DNA of 6,858 nt from Oscillospiraceae bacterium (lineage in GTDB: Bacteria > Bacillota_A > Clostridia > Monoglobales > WRBX01), in contig WRBX01000032.1 of assembly GCA_009784335.1 (NCBI GenBank), positions 1 through 6,858 of the forward strand. Direction: 5' to 3'. The notes beneath the pieces were generated by a model. The model did not search any database, was not told the DNA's origin, and saw only the letters and a list, made by a program, of their open reading frames with translations. How positions within the stretch are numbered: position 1 is the stretch's first letter; every line of letters starts with the position of its first letter. Positions 1 through 6,123 of this stretch are shown here, piece after piece. The translations under genes and the position numbers were made by a program.

Positions 1-94
1 AATCCTGAAGCGCCTTAAAATTCTTCAAAGCTCCCAGATAATTTCCAATCGTCAAGCTCCCCGAACTTTGAATTCCCGATAGTATAGTTTTCAT
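1..94 (-). CDS. trpS: Tryptophan--tRNA ligase, N-terminal fragment (cut by window edge)
   Basis: TrpS is the class I synthetase that charges tRNA-Trp with tryptophan in the cytoplasm. Only the first 31 codons are in the window. They read MKTILSGIQSSGSLTIGNYL followed by GALKNFKALQD, which matches the family's N-terminus: a first beta strand, the substrate-binding G-x-Q-x-S-G stretch, and the TIGN form of the class I HIGH motif at residues 20-23. The ATG at 92-94 is preceded by AGGA (104-107) at a spacing of 9 nt, and that site overlaps the stop codon of the upstream gene. The gap to that gene is 11 bp, so trpS is probably the third gene of the ddl operon. The rest of the gene lies beyond position 1. 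The assignment is strong because the N-terminus is highly characteristic, but it rests on 31 residues. Confidence 0.88.
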   Translation of the reverse strand, partial: MKTILSGIQSSGSLTIGNYLGALKNFKALQD

Positions 95-105
95 AGTTTC
101 ACATC

Positions 106-516
106 CTAGTTTTGATAGTTTTCCTTTACCAGTTTGATATCTACAATATCCTTTTCGCGATTCAAATACTCTTTCCAAGTAATCACATCATCGAGAGTAA
201 CAAATTTATATCCGCAAATTGTATCTGCCCTACCAACAATATCTTCACTTTCACCAATGCCGGCAGGATTCAAAATCGCTTCAATATTACCAATCGCAAT
301 AAGTTCTCTTTTTTCACCATTAATATCGATTATGGTAATCGGATATTTTTTCGCCAATTCGCTCCACAACTTGCTTGTAACAATTATATCAATATCATTG
401 TTTTTCTCTTTTAGCCCTCGAATCACAAGCGGACAACTTCCGCCCAACGCAAAATCATCCCTCGGCAAATTCAGCTCAATCAATTCATCTATGTATTGAA
501 TACTATCTATTTTCAT
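106..516 (-). CDS. Small nucleotidyltransferase-fold protein (136 aa)
   Basis: A 136-residue protein resembling the minimal nucleotidyltransferase-fold superfamily (small MNT/AbiEii-like proteins). Residues 24-27 read LGGS, and after about 14 residues DIDI follows (D41, D43). This is the GS...DxD signature of the nucleotide- and metal-binding site. Near the C-terminus K115, R120 and the KDIVDI stretch (122-127) fit the conserved K...R..KD..D pattern of these small proteins. The substrate cannot be read from the sequence. Family members include tRNA or protein nucleotidyltransferases and toxin or antitoxin components, but no partner gene of that kind is adjacent. The start chosen is the ATG at 514-516, preceded by AGAGGAAAA; the longer reading up to 720 lacks homologous-looking sequence and runs deep into ddl. 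It overlaps the end of ddl by 14 bp (stop of ddl at 503-505), suggesting translational coupling, and lies 11 bp before trpS. Fold fairly sure, function unknown. Confidence 0.72.
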   Translation of the reverse strand: MKIDSIQYIDELIELNLPRDDFALGGSCPLVIRGLKEKNNDIDIIVTSKLWSELAKKYPITIIDINGEKRELIAIGNIEAILNPAGIGESEDIVGRADTICGYKFVTLDDVITWKEYLNREKDIVDIKLVKENYQN

Positions 517-1630
517 GATATTTTCCTCTCTTCCCCAGCGCCAATTCAATAACTTTCTCACATAGTTCATTGTAACTAATCCCTGCCACCTTCGCCTCTT
601 GCGGCAGTAAGCTATTGGCAGTGAATCCAGGCAACGAATTGGCCTCCAGGCAATATATATTTCCGTCTTTAGCAATAATAAAATCAGTGCGCGAATAGCA
701 TTCAAGGCGTAAAATTTCATGCACTTTTAGGGCATATTCTCGCATTTTCATTTCCCATTCCTGCGGAATATCCGCCGGGCAAATTTCATCGGTTGTGCCT
801 TGATATTTGCTTGAAAAATCAAACCAATCAGAATTCTTCGGCACAATTTCAATAGCCGGCAATGCCATGCCATCGAGCACCCCAACCGAGAACTCGCGCC
901 CTTCGATATATTTTTCAACAAGGAATCTATCAGCCTCCCCTGTTAAGGGGAGGTGGCACGCCGTAGGTGTGACGGAGGGGTTCGATTTTAAAGTTGAAAA
1001 AGCGAACCCCTCCGCCTCGCTTTGCTCGGCACCTCCCCTTAACAGGGGAGGCCTTTTTTCATCGTCACCCTTAACAATCTCAATCCCCACACTCGAGCCA
1101 CCATAAATCGGCTTCACCACAAAGGGGCGCGCCATCTTTACTTCATTCCAGCTCGAAACAATCTCATATTCCGCCGTCGGCACGCCATGATGCATCATAA
1201 GCTCTTTCGAAAGCGATTTATCCATCGCCAGCAAACTACCAACATGACCCGAACCGGTGTACGCAATATCATAAATATCCAACATCACCTGCAGCTGCCC
1301 GTTCTCGCCAATCCCGCCATGCAATCCGATGAAAACCACATCGACCATCTTGCAAACTTCAATCACATTGCTGCCAACCAGCTCATTGCCATATTCTCTT
1401 TTAAGTGCTTCCAAATCCGGTGGCGTGCTCGGGATTTTGTATGAATAATCATCTTTTTTGTATTTCTCATGCAAATTCTCAAATGAATCAAACTCGGGAA
1501 TGCCGCAATAAACATCAATAAGCAGCACCCGATGCCCATTCTCCTGCAAACTATTTGCAATTTGCCCGCCGGAAGCCAGCGAAACATCCCGCTCAGTGCT
1601 TAAGCCCCCAGCCAAAACTACAATATCCAT
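503..1630 (-). CDS. ddl: D-alanine--D-alanine ligase with an in-frame repeat element
   Basis: Ddl joins two D-alanines with ATP to make the dipeptide that ends the peptidoglycan stem peptide; it acts in the cytoplasm. Numbering is for the 375-residue form. Visible family motifs are STERDVS near the N-terminus (E13, binds the first D-Ala), GLHGGIGENG (102-111), the MDK motif (136-138), the ATP-grasp stretch VVKPIYGGSSVG (171-182), SSKY (Y276, the tyrosine expected in D-Ala-D-Ala rather than D-Ala-D-lactate ligases), R314-T-D316 and LEAN (E329, N331) for the metals, and SLPGFT. Codons about 193-233 come from a 120-bp palindromic repeat, so the enzyme is about 40 residues longer there than expected. 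Two ATGs are adjacent (1633 and 1630). AGGAG at 1637-1641 sits 3 nt from the first and 6 nt from the second, so I prefer 1630. A promoter lies immediately upstream, and a nucleotidyltransferase-fold gene and trpS follow in the same operon. Whether the enlarged protein is active cannot be judged from sequence. Confidence 0.93.
   Translation of the reverse strand: MDIVVLAGGLSTERDVSLASGGQIANSLQENGHRVLLIDVYCGIPEFDSFENLHEKYKKDDYSYKIPSTPPDLEALKREYGNELVGSNVIEVCKMVDVVFIGLHGGIGENGQLQVMLDIYDIAYTGSGHVGSLLAMDKSLSKELMMHHGVPTAEYEIVSSWNEVKMARPFVVKPIYGGSSVGIEIVKGDDEKRPPLLRGGAEQSEAEGFAFSTLKSNPSVTPTACHLPLTGEADRFLVEKYIEGREFSVGVLDGMALPAIEIVPKNSDWFDFSSKYQGTTDEICPADIPQEWEMKMREYALKVHEILRLECYSRTDFIIAKDGNIYCLEANSLPGFTANSLLPQEAKVAGISYNELCEKVIELALGKRGKYHENR
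933..1052. repeat. 120-bp palindromic MITE-like element inside ddl
   Basis: The 23 bases at 933-955 and at 1030-1052 are perfect inverted copies of each other. Each end is itself a hairpin, with CCTCCCCT and AGGGGAGG as 8-bp arms around GTTA. A second perfect inverted pair, CGGAGGGGTTCG (973-984) and CGAACCCCTCCG (1003-1014), closes an 18-nt AT-rich centre, so the whole element can fold into one long imperfect hairpin. It carries no transposase and shows no clear target duplication. Its length is exactly 40 codons, so it keeps the ddl frame and has no stop in that frame. Repeats of this look (an AGGGGAGGTG end, then a CGGAGGGGTT core) are, from memory, common as dispersed copies in some Firmicutes genomes; that is recollection, not a search. 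Base composition is clearly more GC-rich and G/C-run-rich than the surrounding gene. Confidence 0.9.
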
Positions 1631-1651
1631 CATAAACTCCTACTAAAACTT

Positions 1652-1680
1652 ATACTATGAGTTTGCTATCAAACTGTCAA
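1652..1680 (-). promoter_or_regulatory. Sigma-A promoter of the ddl operon
   Basis: On the minus strand TTGACA (1675-1680) is followed after exactly 17 nt by TAGTAT (1652-1657). Transcription would start near 1645, leaving a leader of only about 12-15 nt that is almost filled by the AGGAG ribosome binding site. The spacer contains a perfect 6-bp inverted repeat, AGTTTG-ATAG-CAAACT (1659-1674), a possible operator. This promoter probably drives ddl, the nucleotidyltransferase-fold gene and trpS. Confidence 0.75.
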
Positions 1681-1713
1681 ACATTCCAAATTCTTCGTAG
1701 AAACTACACTCAA

Positions 1714-1743
1714 CTGACCCCTAAATCCCAAATCCTGACCCCT
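1714..1743. repeat. Direct repeat CTGACCCCT, 21 bp apart
   Basis: CTGACCCCT occurs at 1714-1722 and again at 1735-1743. With flanking bases 12 of 13 positions match (CTGACCCCTAAAT against CTGACCCCTGAAT). The 21-bp period equals two helical turns, so both copies face the same side of the DNA, as expected for a pair of regulator sites. They lie between the divergent ddl and ncRNA promoters. No regulator is suggested by the sequence. Confidence 0.4.
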
Positions 1744-1790
1744 GAATTGTTAAGATTGTGTAAAGATTGCTGTTTTTCAGCAAAAAAAGT

Positions 1791-1819
1791 TTGACAATAA
1801 TCTGTCAATGCGAGATAAT
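1791..1819 (+). promoter_or_regulatory. Sigma-A promoter of the structured ncRNA
   Basis: On the plus strand TTGACA (1791-1796) is followed after 17 nt by GATAAT (1814-1819), with an A-run just upstream (1782-1788) that could act as an UP-like element. Start of transcription is expected near 1826. The -35 hexamer forms half of a perfect inverted repeat, TTGACA-ATAATC-TGTCAA (1791-1808), which could bind a dimeric regulator. No convincing protein gene lies downstream on this strand, only the structured RNA region. Confidence 0.75.
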
Positions 1820-1825
1820 ATAATT

Positions 1826-2124
1826 ACAAAAGGAACTACTTTGGCGCGTAGCACAAAAATTATTAAAACCAACGCTTTGAATTAGGGAGCTCCCACTTAT
1901 GGGCGAGAGCGAAAATGCCCCCTCGGATTATCTTCTTGGGAAACCCCACACTTACTGGAGTAATAGTAATATCGAAACGCATGGCCATCCGCAAAACGAT
2001 CTTTCGATTCTTATCATTACTGCAGTAAGTGTGGGGTGGGGACTTTCAATCCACCATAGAAGCACCCACCTGCCAAGCAGGTTTTCAAATATCTTTTGTG
2101 CCACGGCTCTCGTGGTTCTTTTTG
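1826..2124 (+). ncRNA. Candidate structured noncoding RNA, about 300 nt, family unassigned
   Basis: This region has a strong promoter before it, a hairpin plus T-run at its end, no credible protein gene, and dense complementarity. The ends pair: 1828-1836 with 2115-2123 (9 bp), then 1851-1858 (GCACAAAA) with 2094-2101 (8 bp, perfect). Between these helices sit two small hairpins, 1837-1850 on the 5' side and 2102-2114 on the 3' side, so four helices meet with no unpaired base. Further in, 1932-1939 can pair with 2054-2062. A long arm then follows: 1944-1957 with 2023-2036 (14 bp, perfect), 1959-1964 with 2016-2021, 1966-1969 with 2011-2014, and 1971-1977 with 2002-2008. Its apical loop contains the self-complementary ATGGCCAT (1981-1988). 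Also visible are GGGAGCTCCC (1885-1894), hairpin ACCTGC-CAA-GCAGGT (2068-2082), and GGTGGG (2035-2040), which could pair with CCCACC (2065-2070). I see no tmRNA, RNase P or SRP RNA signature. Paired ends and a long arm recall 6S RNA, but it is longer than usual for 6S; a raiA-type or unknown RNA is equally open. Confidence 0.62.
2101..2123 (+). terminator. Rho-independent terminator of the ncRNA
   Basis: CCACG (2101-2105) and CGTGG (2111-2115) form a 5-bp stem around GCTCT, directly followed by TTCTTTTTGTTT on the plus strand. The same T-run can pair with the A-rich 5' end of the predicted RNA (1828-1836), so the terminator may also be part of the mature fold. The T-rich word TTCTTTTTGTTTG is repeated perfectly at 2116-2128 and 2132-2144. 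Confidence 0.65.
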
Positions 2125-2148
2125 TTTGAGCTTCTTTTTGTTTGCAAG

Positions 2149-2180
2149 AAAAAAGCAAAGGCCAATAATTAGTCTCTGCT
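2149..2180 (-). terminator. Rho-independent terminator of the S8 protease gene
   Basis: Read on the minus strand, AGCAGAG (2174-2180) pairs with CTTTGCT (2154-2160), 7 bp with one G-U, around a 13-nt loop, and runs straight into TTTTTT (2149-2154). It starts 13 nt after the stop codon of the protease gene. It faces the plus-strand ncRNA terminator, so the two convergent transcripts end within about 30 bp of each other. Confidence 0.55.
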
Positions 2181-2193
2181 CTTAATTTTGTAA

Positions 2194-5100
2194 TTATCTG
2201 CTAAATAATCGGTTGTCAATAACCTCTAACAGATTTTTTGTTAAATCTATCAATGGTCGCGCTATATCCATAAAAATACTATTGCTTTCCAGAATTTGGA
2301 TTCCTGCGCTATTTTCAACTTTTTGATTTCCATTATTCCATATTTGAATCTGAGCCGCATTTTTTATCTTGAATGTCACGGCCGGAGTCGTAGCACCATA
2401 ATAATACTGTGTTTCAGCTATTACTGCCCTTATTTTATATGTTCCTACTGCTGTAGGCACCTGCGTCGTCCATGGATAAAAATGGGGTAAGCAAGCAGTA
2501 CTAATATCATTAGCGTTAACTTCTGTTAATTGTGATGCAACTCTATTACTAGAAAAAGACATTAACTGAGTTTCTCCAATCGGCCATTCAGGATCATCAC
2601 CGCCACCTACTATCGACTTCTCTGCGTTTGGATCATATGGAAATGGATCATAAATATGCATCCTTTGATACCATAATGTCACCTCACCATTACCTAAATT
2701 ACCGCTGACAATCGGGGATGGCAGAGGCTGCCCATAAACACCATCCGTTTGCGTTATGGTTGGATAAATCGGTAGTTTTGGCCCATCAGTTGGGGTTGCT
2801 GTTGGCAGCTGCGTAGGCATTAATGTCGGCATCTGCGTAGGAGTTTGAGTTGGCGTTATTGTCGGCGGTATCGTCGGCGGTTGCGTAGGTGGCTGCGTTG
2901 GCGTTGATGTTGCAGGCATCGTCGGCGGTTGTGTAGGAATCTGTGTAGGAGGCTGCGTTGGCGTTGGCGTTGCAAGCATCGTCGGCGGTTGCGTAGGAGT
3001 TTGAGTTGGCGTTGCTGTAGGCGATAGTGTAGGCGTTTGCGTTGGAACCTGTGTAGGCATTAATGTTGGCGGCAAGGTAGGCGTCTGTGTAGGGTAAGGT
3101 ATTGGTTCCACTCTATGGAAAGGATATCCGTTATTTTCTCCGGCTTCAATTTTCCATGTGCTATAAAAATCCCAAGATGATGCAAATTCTTGCTGGCTTT
3201 CAGGCAATAAGCCACACCCCTCAGTATAATTACTGCCATTAAGAATACCCGATTGTGCCCCCTTTGGTATCCAATAACTGTTTTTAACACACGGCGTTGG
3301 ATACGGTGTTGCCGTCGGTCCGGAAGTCGGCCATACACAATCTACAATAAATCTCGCTGCATTAGTTTCAGGGTAAACACCATACCCTTGTTTTATGTCA
3401 TAAACACTCCCCGCCGCATAACAATTATTAATAGAACCATTATTTTGGATAGCAAAACCGGCTACTTTTATCGGAGTTAATGTTTGTATTGCGTCATTTG
3501 GTAAAAACATCGCCTCAGTATATCCGCTCACACTAGCCGTTGAATATGAATCGAAAATCTGTCCTCCATTTTTAATATGCGCTGCAAACCCACCACTATT
3601 AGTATAAGTAGACATTGCTCTGATTTGTTCCGACTGCTGAGAATTATTGTTTATTACTGAACACTTCTCTATTTTTCCATTTTCCAAGCATCCGACAAAC
3701 CCGCCAAGATAATTAGTGCTTGCTGATACTCTGTTGTTATATTTAATACTTAAGTTTTTTACAGAACCATTTTTTATCCAACCAAAAACACCCATATATT
3801 CCGGAATAGAAGTTATATCTTCTTCCTCATAGTATTTGTTGAAAGTCATATCTTCCGTAAAAGTTATCGATTTATTATTTCCGTCATAATTCCCGCTAAA
3901 AGGGCTTAGAATATCAGCAGATTTATATCTTAAACTAGTATTAGTATAAGTCACCCCTGATGATCTAAAACCAATCGGAGTAAACTTATTATTAGAATAC
4001 TCAATATCTTGAGTTTGCTTAAAGTAATTGCCGGTTAAATCCAAACCATAAAAAACACTCTTAGCAAGTTTATCTAAATTATCGCTGCTCGAAATCAAAA
4101 ATGGGTTCTGCTCGCCTCCTAAATCAGCCGACGGCAAACCGGCATCATTTGGAATTAAATAATGTTCATAATTATAGTTTAGTTCACTTGTGCCATCAGT
4201 ATATAATACCGATTCGCAAGCCTCTACCTTAGAAGTTTTCGATAAAGTTTCCAAATCTAAATAATACAAGAAGCTTTCATATGAATCTCCGTAATATGTA
4301 AATGCGGGAGGCTCAGGTGTAGCCCCTATCCTTACCCACTTAACCGCAGAATTATCACCCCCGCGCAAAAATGCATTAATAGATTTTGAGTCAACTTCAA
4401 TTATATTTGAATGCTGCGAATTATTATATTTCGATGCATTATATAATCTTTTATGCATAAGCATAATAATCCCTGTAACAACCGGTGCTGAGTTAGAAGT
4501 TCCGGATGTCCAATGAAATCCTGCTGTACCGCTTCCGGCATCATATGTATTGCCATAAAAATATCTTCCCGGCGCATAAATTTCCACAGTTTCACCATAA
4601 TTTGTTGCACTCCACACAGGGCAAATGCTCGAATCAGGCACGCCTCCGGGATCGCTGCCCCATGGGTCATACCAAAATGTGTTCAGCGCACCAACAGTTA
4701 TAACATGATCTGAATTTGCCGGACTAAGCATTCTAGCATTTGCATTATCATTACCTGCAGCAGTAACAACAGTTACTCCTGCACTATATAATTCATCTAT
4801 TTTAGCCTGACGATTAGGATTCACATTACCTGAACCGCCATAGCTATTATTAACCGCTACAACTTTTTTTCCTTGGGCATTTAATTGCTGATTGTAAACA
4901 ATCACCGCATTTAATCCATTGACCGAATCATTTGTAGTGCTTTGCCCATTGTCATTGGCAATCTTCACCGGCATTATGTTACATCCTTTTGAAAATTGTG
5001 CAACAATGCCTAAAATAAATGTTCCATGAGCATTATTGCCGTTCGGGGCAAATACATTCGAATCGGGAATTCCTGTCACATCCCATGGATTAACAATCGT

Positions 5101-6090
5101 TGGATTATTAGCAAAAGGCGCTTCAAGATAAAATCCTGAATCCAAAATAGCGACAACATCATCATCTCTATTTCCGTAGATATTCGCTATTTGATCTAAA
5201 TTTTCATTTCCGGCATTCCAATTAATCGCTTGCGCCACATGTTGATTCCCGGAATAAACTCCATTAATAATATCGTTGTCTGCTCTGCTTCCACTAGTTG
5301 GCGCTTCTTCAATAATAATGTCAGGCGGCACCAGCATAGCATTAAATTCTACAGCCTTTACATCGCGCCGATTTGTGTATTTTTCATATGCAAATTGCGC
5401 TTTCTCAAGTGAACTATAATACAAAAAGCAGTGATACTTTGTGCTGACAACAGCCCTATCAGCACCATATGTATCGAGATTTATATTATCCGTAGTAACA
5501 AGCAAAGTATGTGGGATATATGGCTTTGAAATATTCAAACTCATCGTATCCCAATCCATTTCAATCGTCAAACCTAAATTTTGAGCAATACGGATAGGAA
5601 CATAAAAAACTCCTTCTTCAATCACCAACTTTTTACTTCTATCACCATTTGTTCTACCTTCTTTATTAATTGTAATTCCATTCAAATCATTTGCAATAGT
5701 TACATTGCCGAAATCATAAGAAAAACTGGCATCCGCAATCGCAGCTAAGCGCTCTGCTTCCATATATCCCATGCCATCAATAATAAAATCCGGCACAATA
5801 TTCACATACTCTATGTGGGAAAAATCAAATGCACTTACCACACTTGATGCCATTAAAAAGTTCTCAAAATCATCATTAATCCTAAGTACGCTTTTTCCTC
5901 CAAATATCCCGGTATCAATTTCTGCTTTTGGCTCTATTTCTTGTGAAGCAGCTTTTCTGTCTCCGGCCTGGATCTCTTGATTCGGCATCTCGCCTTGCAT
6001 TTCTCTCGCATACGCAAAATAATCTCCTTCAACAGGAAACATTGGTAAAACTAGCAAAACCGCCAACCCAATTGCAATTATTCTCTTCAT
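2194..6090 (-). CDS. Secreted subtilisin-like (S8) serine protease, multidomain, 1298 aa
   Basis: An exported serine endopeptidase; its substrate is unknown. The signal peptide is MKR, then a hydrophobic core, with likely cleavage after AYA (residue 28). Residues about 94-190 resemble the copper-amine-oxidase-N stalk domain (GVFYVPIRIAQNLGLTIEM). Residues about 196-260 look like an I9-type propeptide. The S8 domain spans about 283-553, with Asp317 (AILDSG), His355 (AHGT), oxyanion Asn447 (AAGNDN) and Ser532 (GTSNSAP), so the triad is complete. Residues about 659-993 form a GLUG-type beta-helix domain (NPFLISSSDNLDKLA, then FSGNYDGNNKSI, GVFGWIKNGS, GGFVGCLENGK). A Pro/Thr linker (996-1103) and an Ig-like domain of the YGQPLPSPIVSGNLGNGEVT...GTYKIRAVIAET type (1111-1243) follow, then a tail of about 55 residues. 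I see no LPXTG, SLH or transmembrane anchor. The ATG at 6088-6090 is chosen because GGGGGG lies 6-7 nt before it and the signal peptide starts there; a GTG at 6111 would add 7 residues. It has its own promoter and terminator. Confidence 0.9.
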   Translation of the reverse strand: MKRIIAIGLAVLLVLPMFPVEGDYFAYAREMQGEMPNQEIQAGDRKAASQEIEPKAEIDTGIFGGKSVLRINDDFENFLMASSVVSAFDFSHIEYVNIVPDFIIDGMGYMEAERLAAIADASFSYDFGNVTIANDLNGITINKEGRTNGDRSKKLVIEEGVFYVPIRIAQNLGLTIEMDWDTMSLNISKPYIPHTLLVTTDNINLDTYGADRAVVSTKYHCFLYYSSLEKAQFAYEKYTNRRDVKAVEFNAMLVPPDIIIEEAPTSGSRADNDIINGVYSGNQHVAQAINWNAGNENLDQIANIYGNRDDDVVAILDSGFYLEAPFANNPTIVNPWDVTGIPDSNVFAPNGNNAHGTFILGIVAQFSKGCNIMPVKIANDNGQSTTNDSVNGLNAVIVYNQQLNAQGKKVVAVNNSYGGSGNVNPNRQAKIDELYSAGVTVVTAAGNDNANARMLSPANSDHVITVGALNTFWYDPWGSDPGGVPDSSICPVWSATNYGETVEIYAPGRYFYGNTYDAGSGTAGFHWTSGTSNSAPVVTGIIMLMHKRLYNASKYNNSQHSNIIEVDSKSINAFLRGGDNSAVKWVRIGATPEPPAFTYYGDSYESFLYYLDLETLSKTSKVEACESVLYTDGTSELNYNYEHYLIPNDAGLPSADLGGEQNPFLISSSDNLDKLAKSVFYGLDLTGNYFKQTQDIEYSNNKFTPIGFRSSGVTYTNTSLRYKSADILSPFSGNYDGNNKSITFTEDMTFNKYYEEEDITSIPEYMGVFGWIKNGSVKNLSIKYNNRVSASTNYLGGFVGCLENGKIEKCSVINNNSQQSEQIRAMSTYTNSGGFAAHIKNGGQIFDSYSTASVSGYTEAMFLPNDAIQTLTPIKVAGFAIQNNGSINNCYAAGSVYDIKQGYGVYPETNAARFIVDCVWPTSGPTATPYPTPCVKNSYWIPKGAQSGILNGSNYTEGCGLLPESQQEFASSWDFYSTWKIEAGENNGYPFHRVEPIPYPTQTPTLPPTLMPTQVPTQTPTLSPTATPTQTPTQPPTMLATPTPTQPPTQIPTQPPTMPATSTPTQPPTQPPTIPPTITPTQTPTQMPTLMPTQLPTATPTDGPKLPIYPTITQTDGVYGQPLPSPIVSGNLGNGEVTLWYQRMHIYDPFPYDPNAEKSIVGGGDDPEWPIGETQLMSFSSNRVASQLTEVNANDISTACLPHFYPWTTQVPTAVGTYKIRAVIAETQYYYGATTPAVTFKIKNAAQIQIWNNGNQKVENSAGIQILESNSIFMDIARPLIDLTKNLLEVIDNRLFSR
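2782..3105 (-). repeat. Pro/Thr-repeat coding region with a 60-bp tandem duplication
   Basis: This stretch encodes about 108 residues of P-T-x-x type repeats (PTQTPT, PTQPPT, PTLMPT), a low-complexity linker between the beta-helix and Ig-like domains of the protease. Within it, 2881-2940 and 2941-3000 are adjacent 60-bp copies that match at 52 of 60 positions and encode two 20-residue units, QPPTMLATPTPTQPPTQIPT and QPPTMPATSTPTQPPTQPPT. Such linkers keep surface domains extended and can be O-glycosylated; glycosylation here is only a possibility. The repeat array is likely to vary in length between strains. Confidence 0.9.
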
Positions 6091-6123
6091 AAATAACCCC
6101 CCATTTATCACATTACAACTTAT

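Noticed and set aside
517..720. N-terminal extension of the nucleotidyltransferase-fold gene up to 720
   Set aside because: The extra 68 residues are a shadow of the conserved C-terminal Ddl coding sequence; the ATG at 516 has a good ribosome binding site and starts the recognisable domain.
933..1052. Target-site duplication flanking the palindromic element
   Set aside because: I compared the flanks (CTATCA on the left, CTTTTT on the right) and found no convincing repeat, so the insertion mechanism cannot be stated.
1826..2124. Calling the RNA 6S, tmRNA, RNase P RNA or SRP RNA
   Set aside because: No tmRNA, RNase P or SRP signature words are visible. 6S shares the paired ends and long arm, but this RNA is about 100 nt longer than typical and I cannot confirm a conserved sequence match.
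1899..2129. A 76-codon plus-strand reading frame with an AGGGAG-like site 9 nt before its ATG
   Set aside because: It runs through the long hairpin arm and the terminator, its product is unlike any protein family I know, and the DNA is better explained as a structured RNA. A small peptide cannot be fully excluded.
1826..2193. A riboswitch or leader for a downstream gene
   Set aside because: The next gene on the right is convergent (minus strand), and the RNA ends in its own terminator, so there is no plus-strand gene for it to control.
2782..3105. CRISPR-like or satellite repeat array
   Set aside because: The repeats are short, degenerate, in frame and encode a Pro/Thr linker; there are no constant repeats with unique spacers.
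4401..4703. Overlapping reading frames on both strands within the S8 domain coding region
   Set aside because: They are alternative frames of the conserved protease sequence (around its catalytic serine) with no ribosome binding sites or recognisable products.
6091..6111. GTG start of the protease at 6111
   Set aside because: It would add seven residues before a clear signal peptide and has no ribosome binding site, whereas the ATG at 6090 has GGGGGG at a suitable distance.
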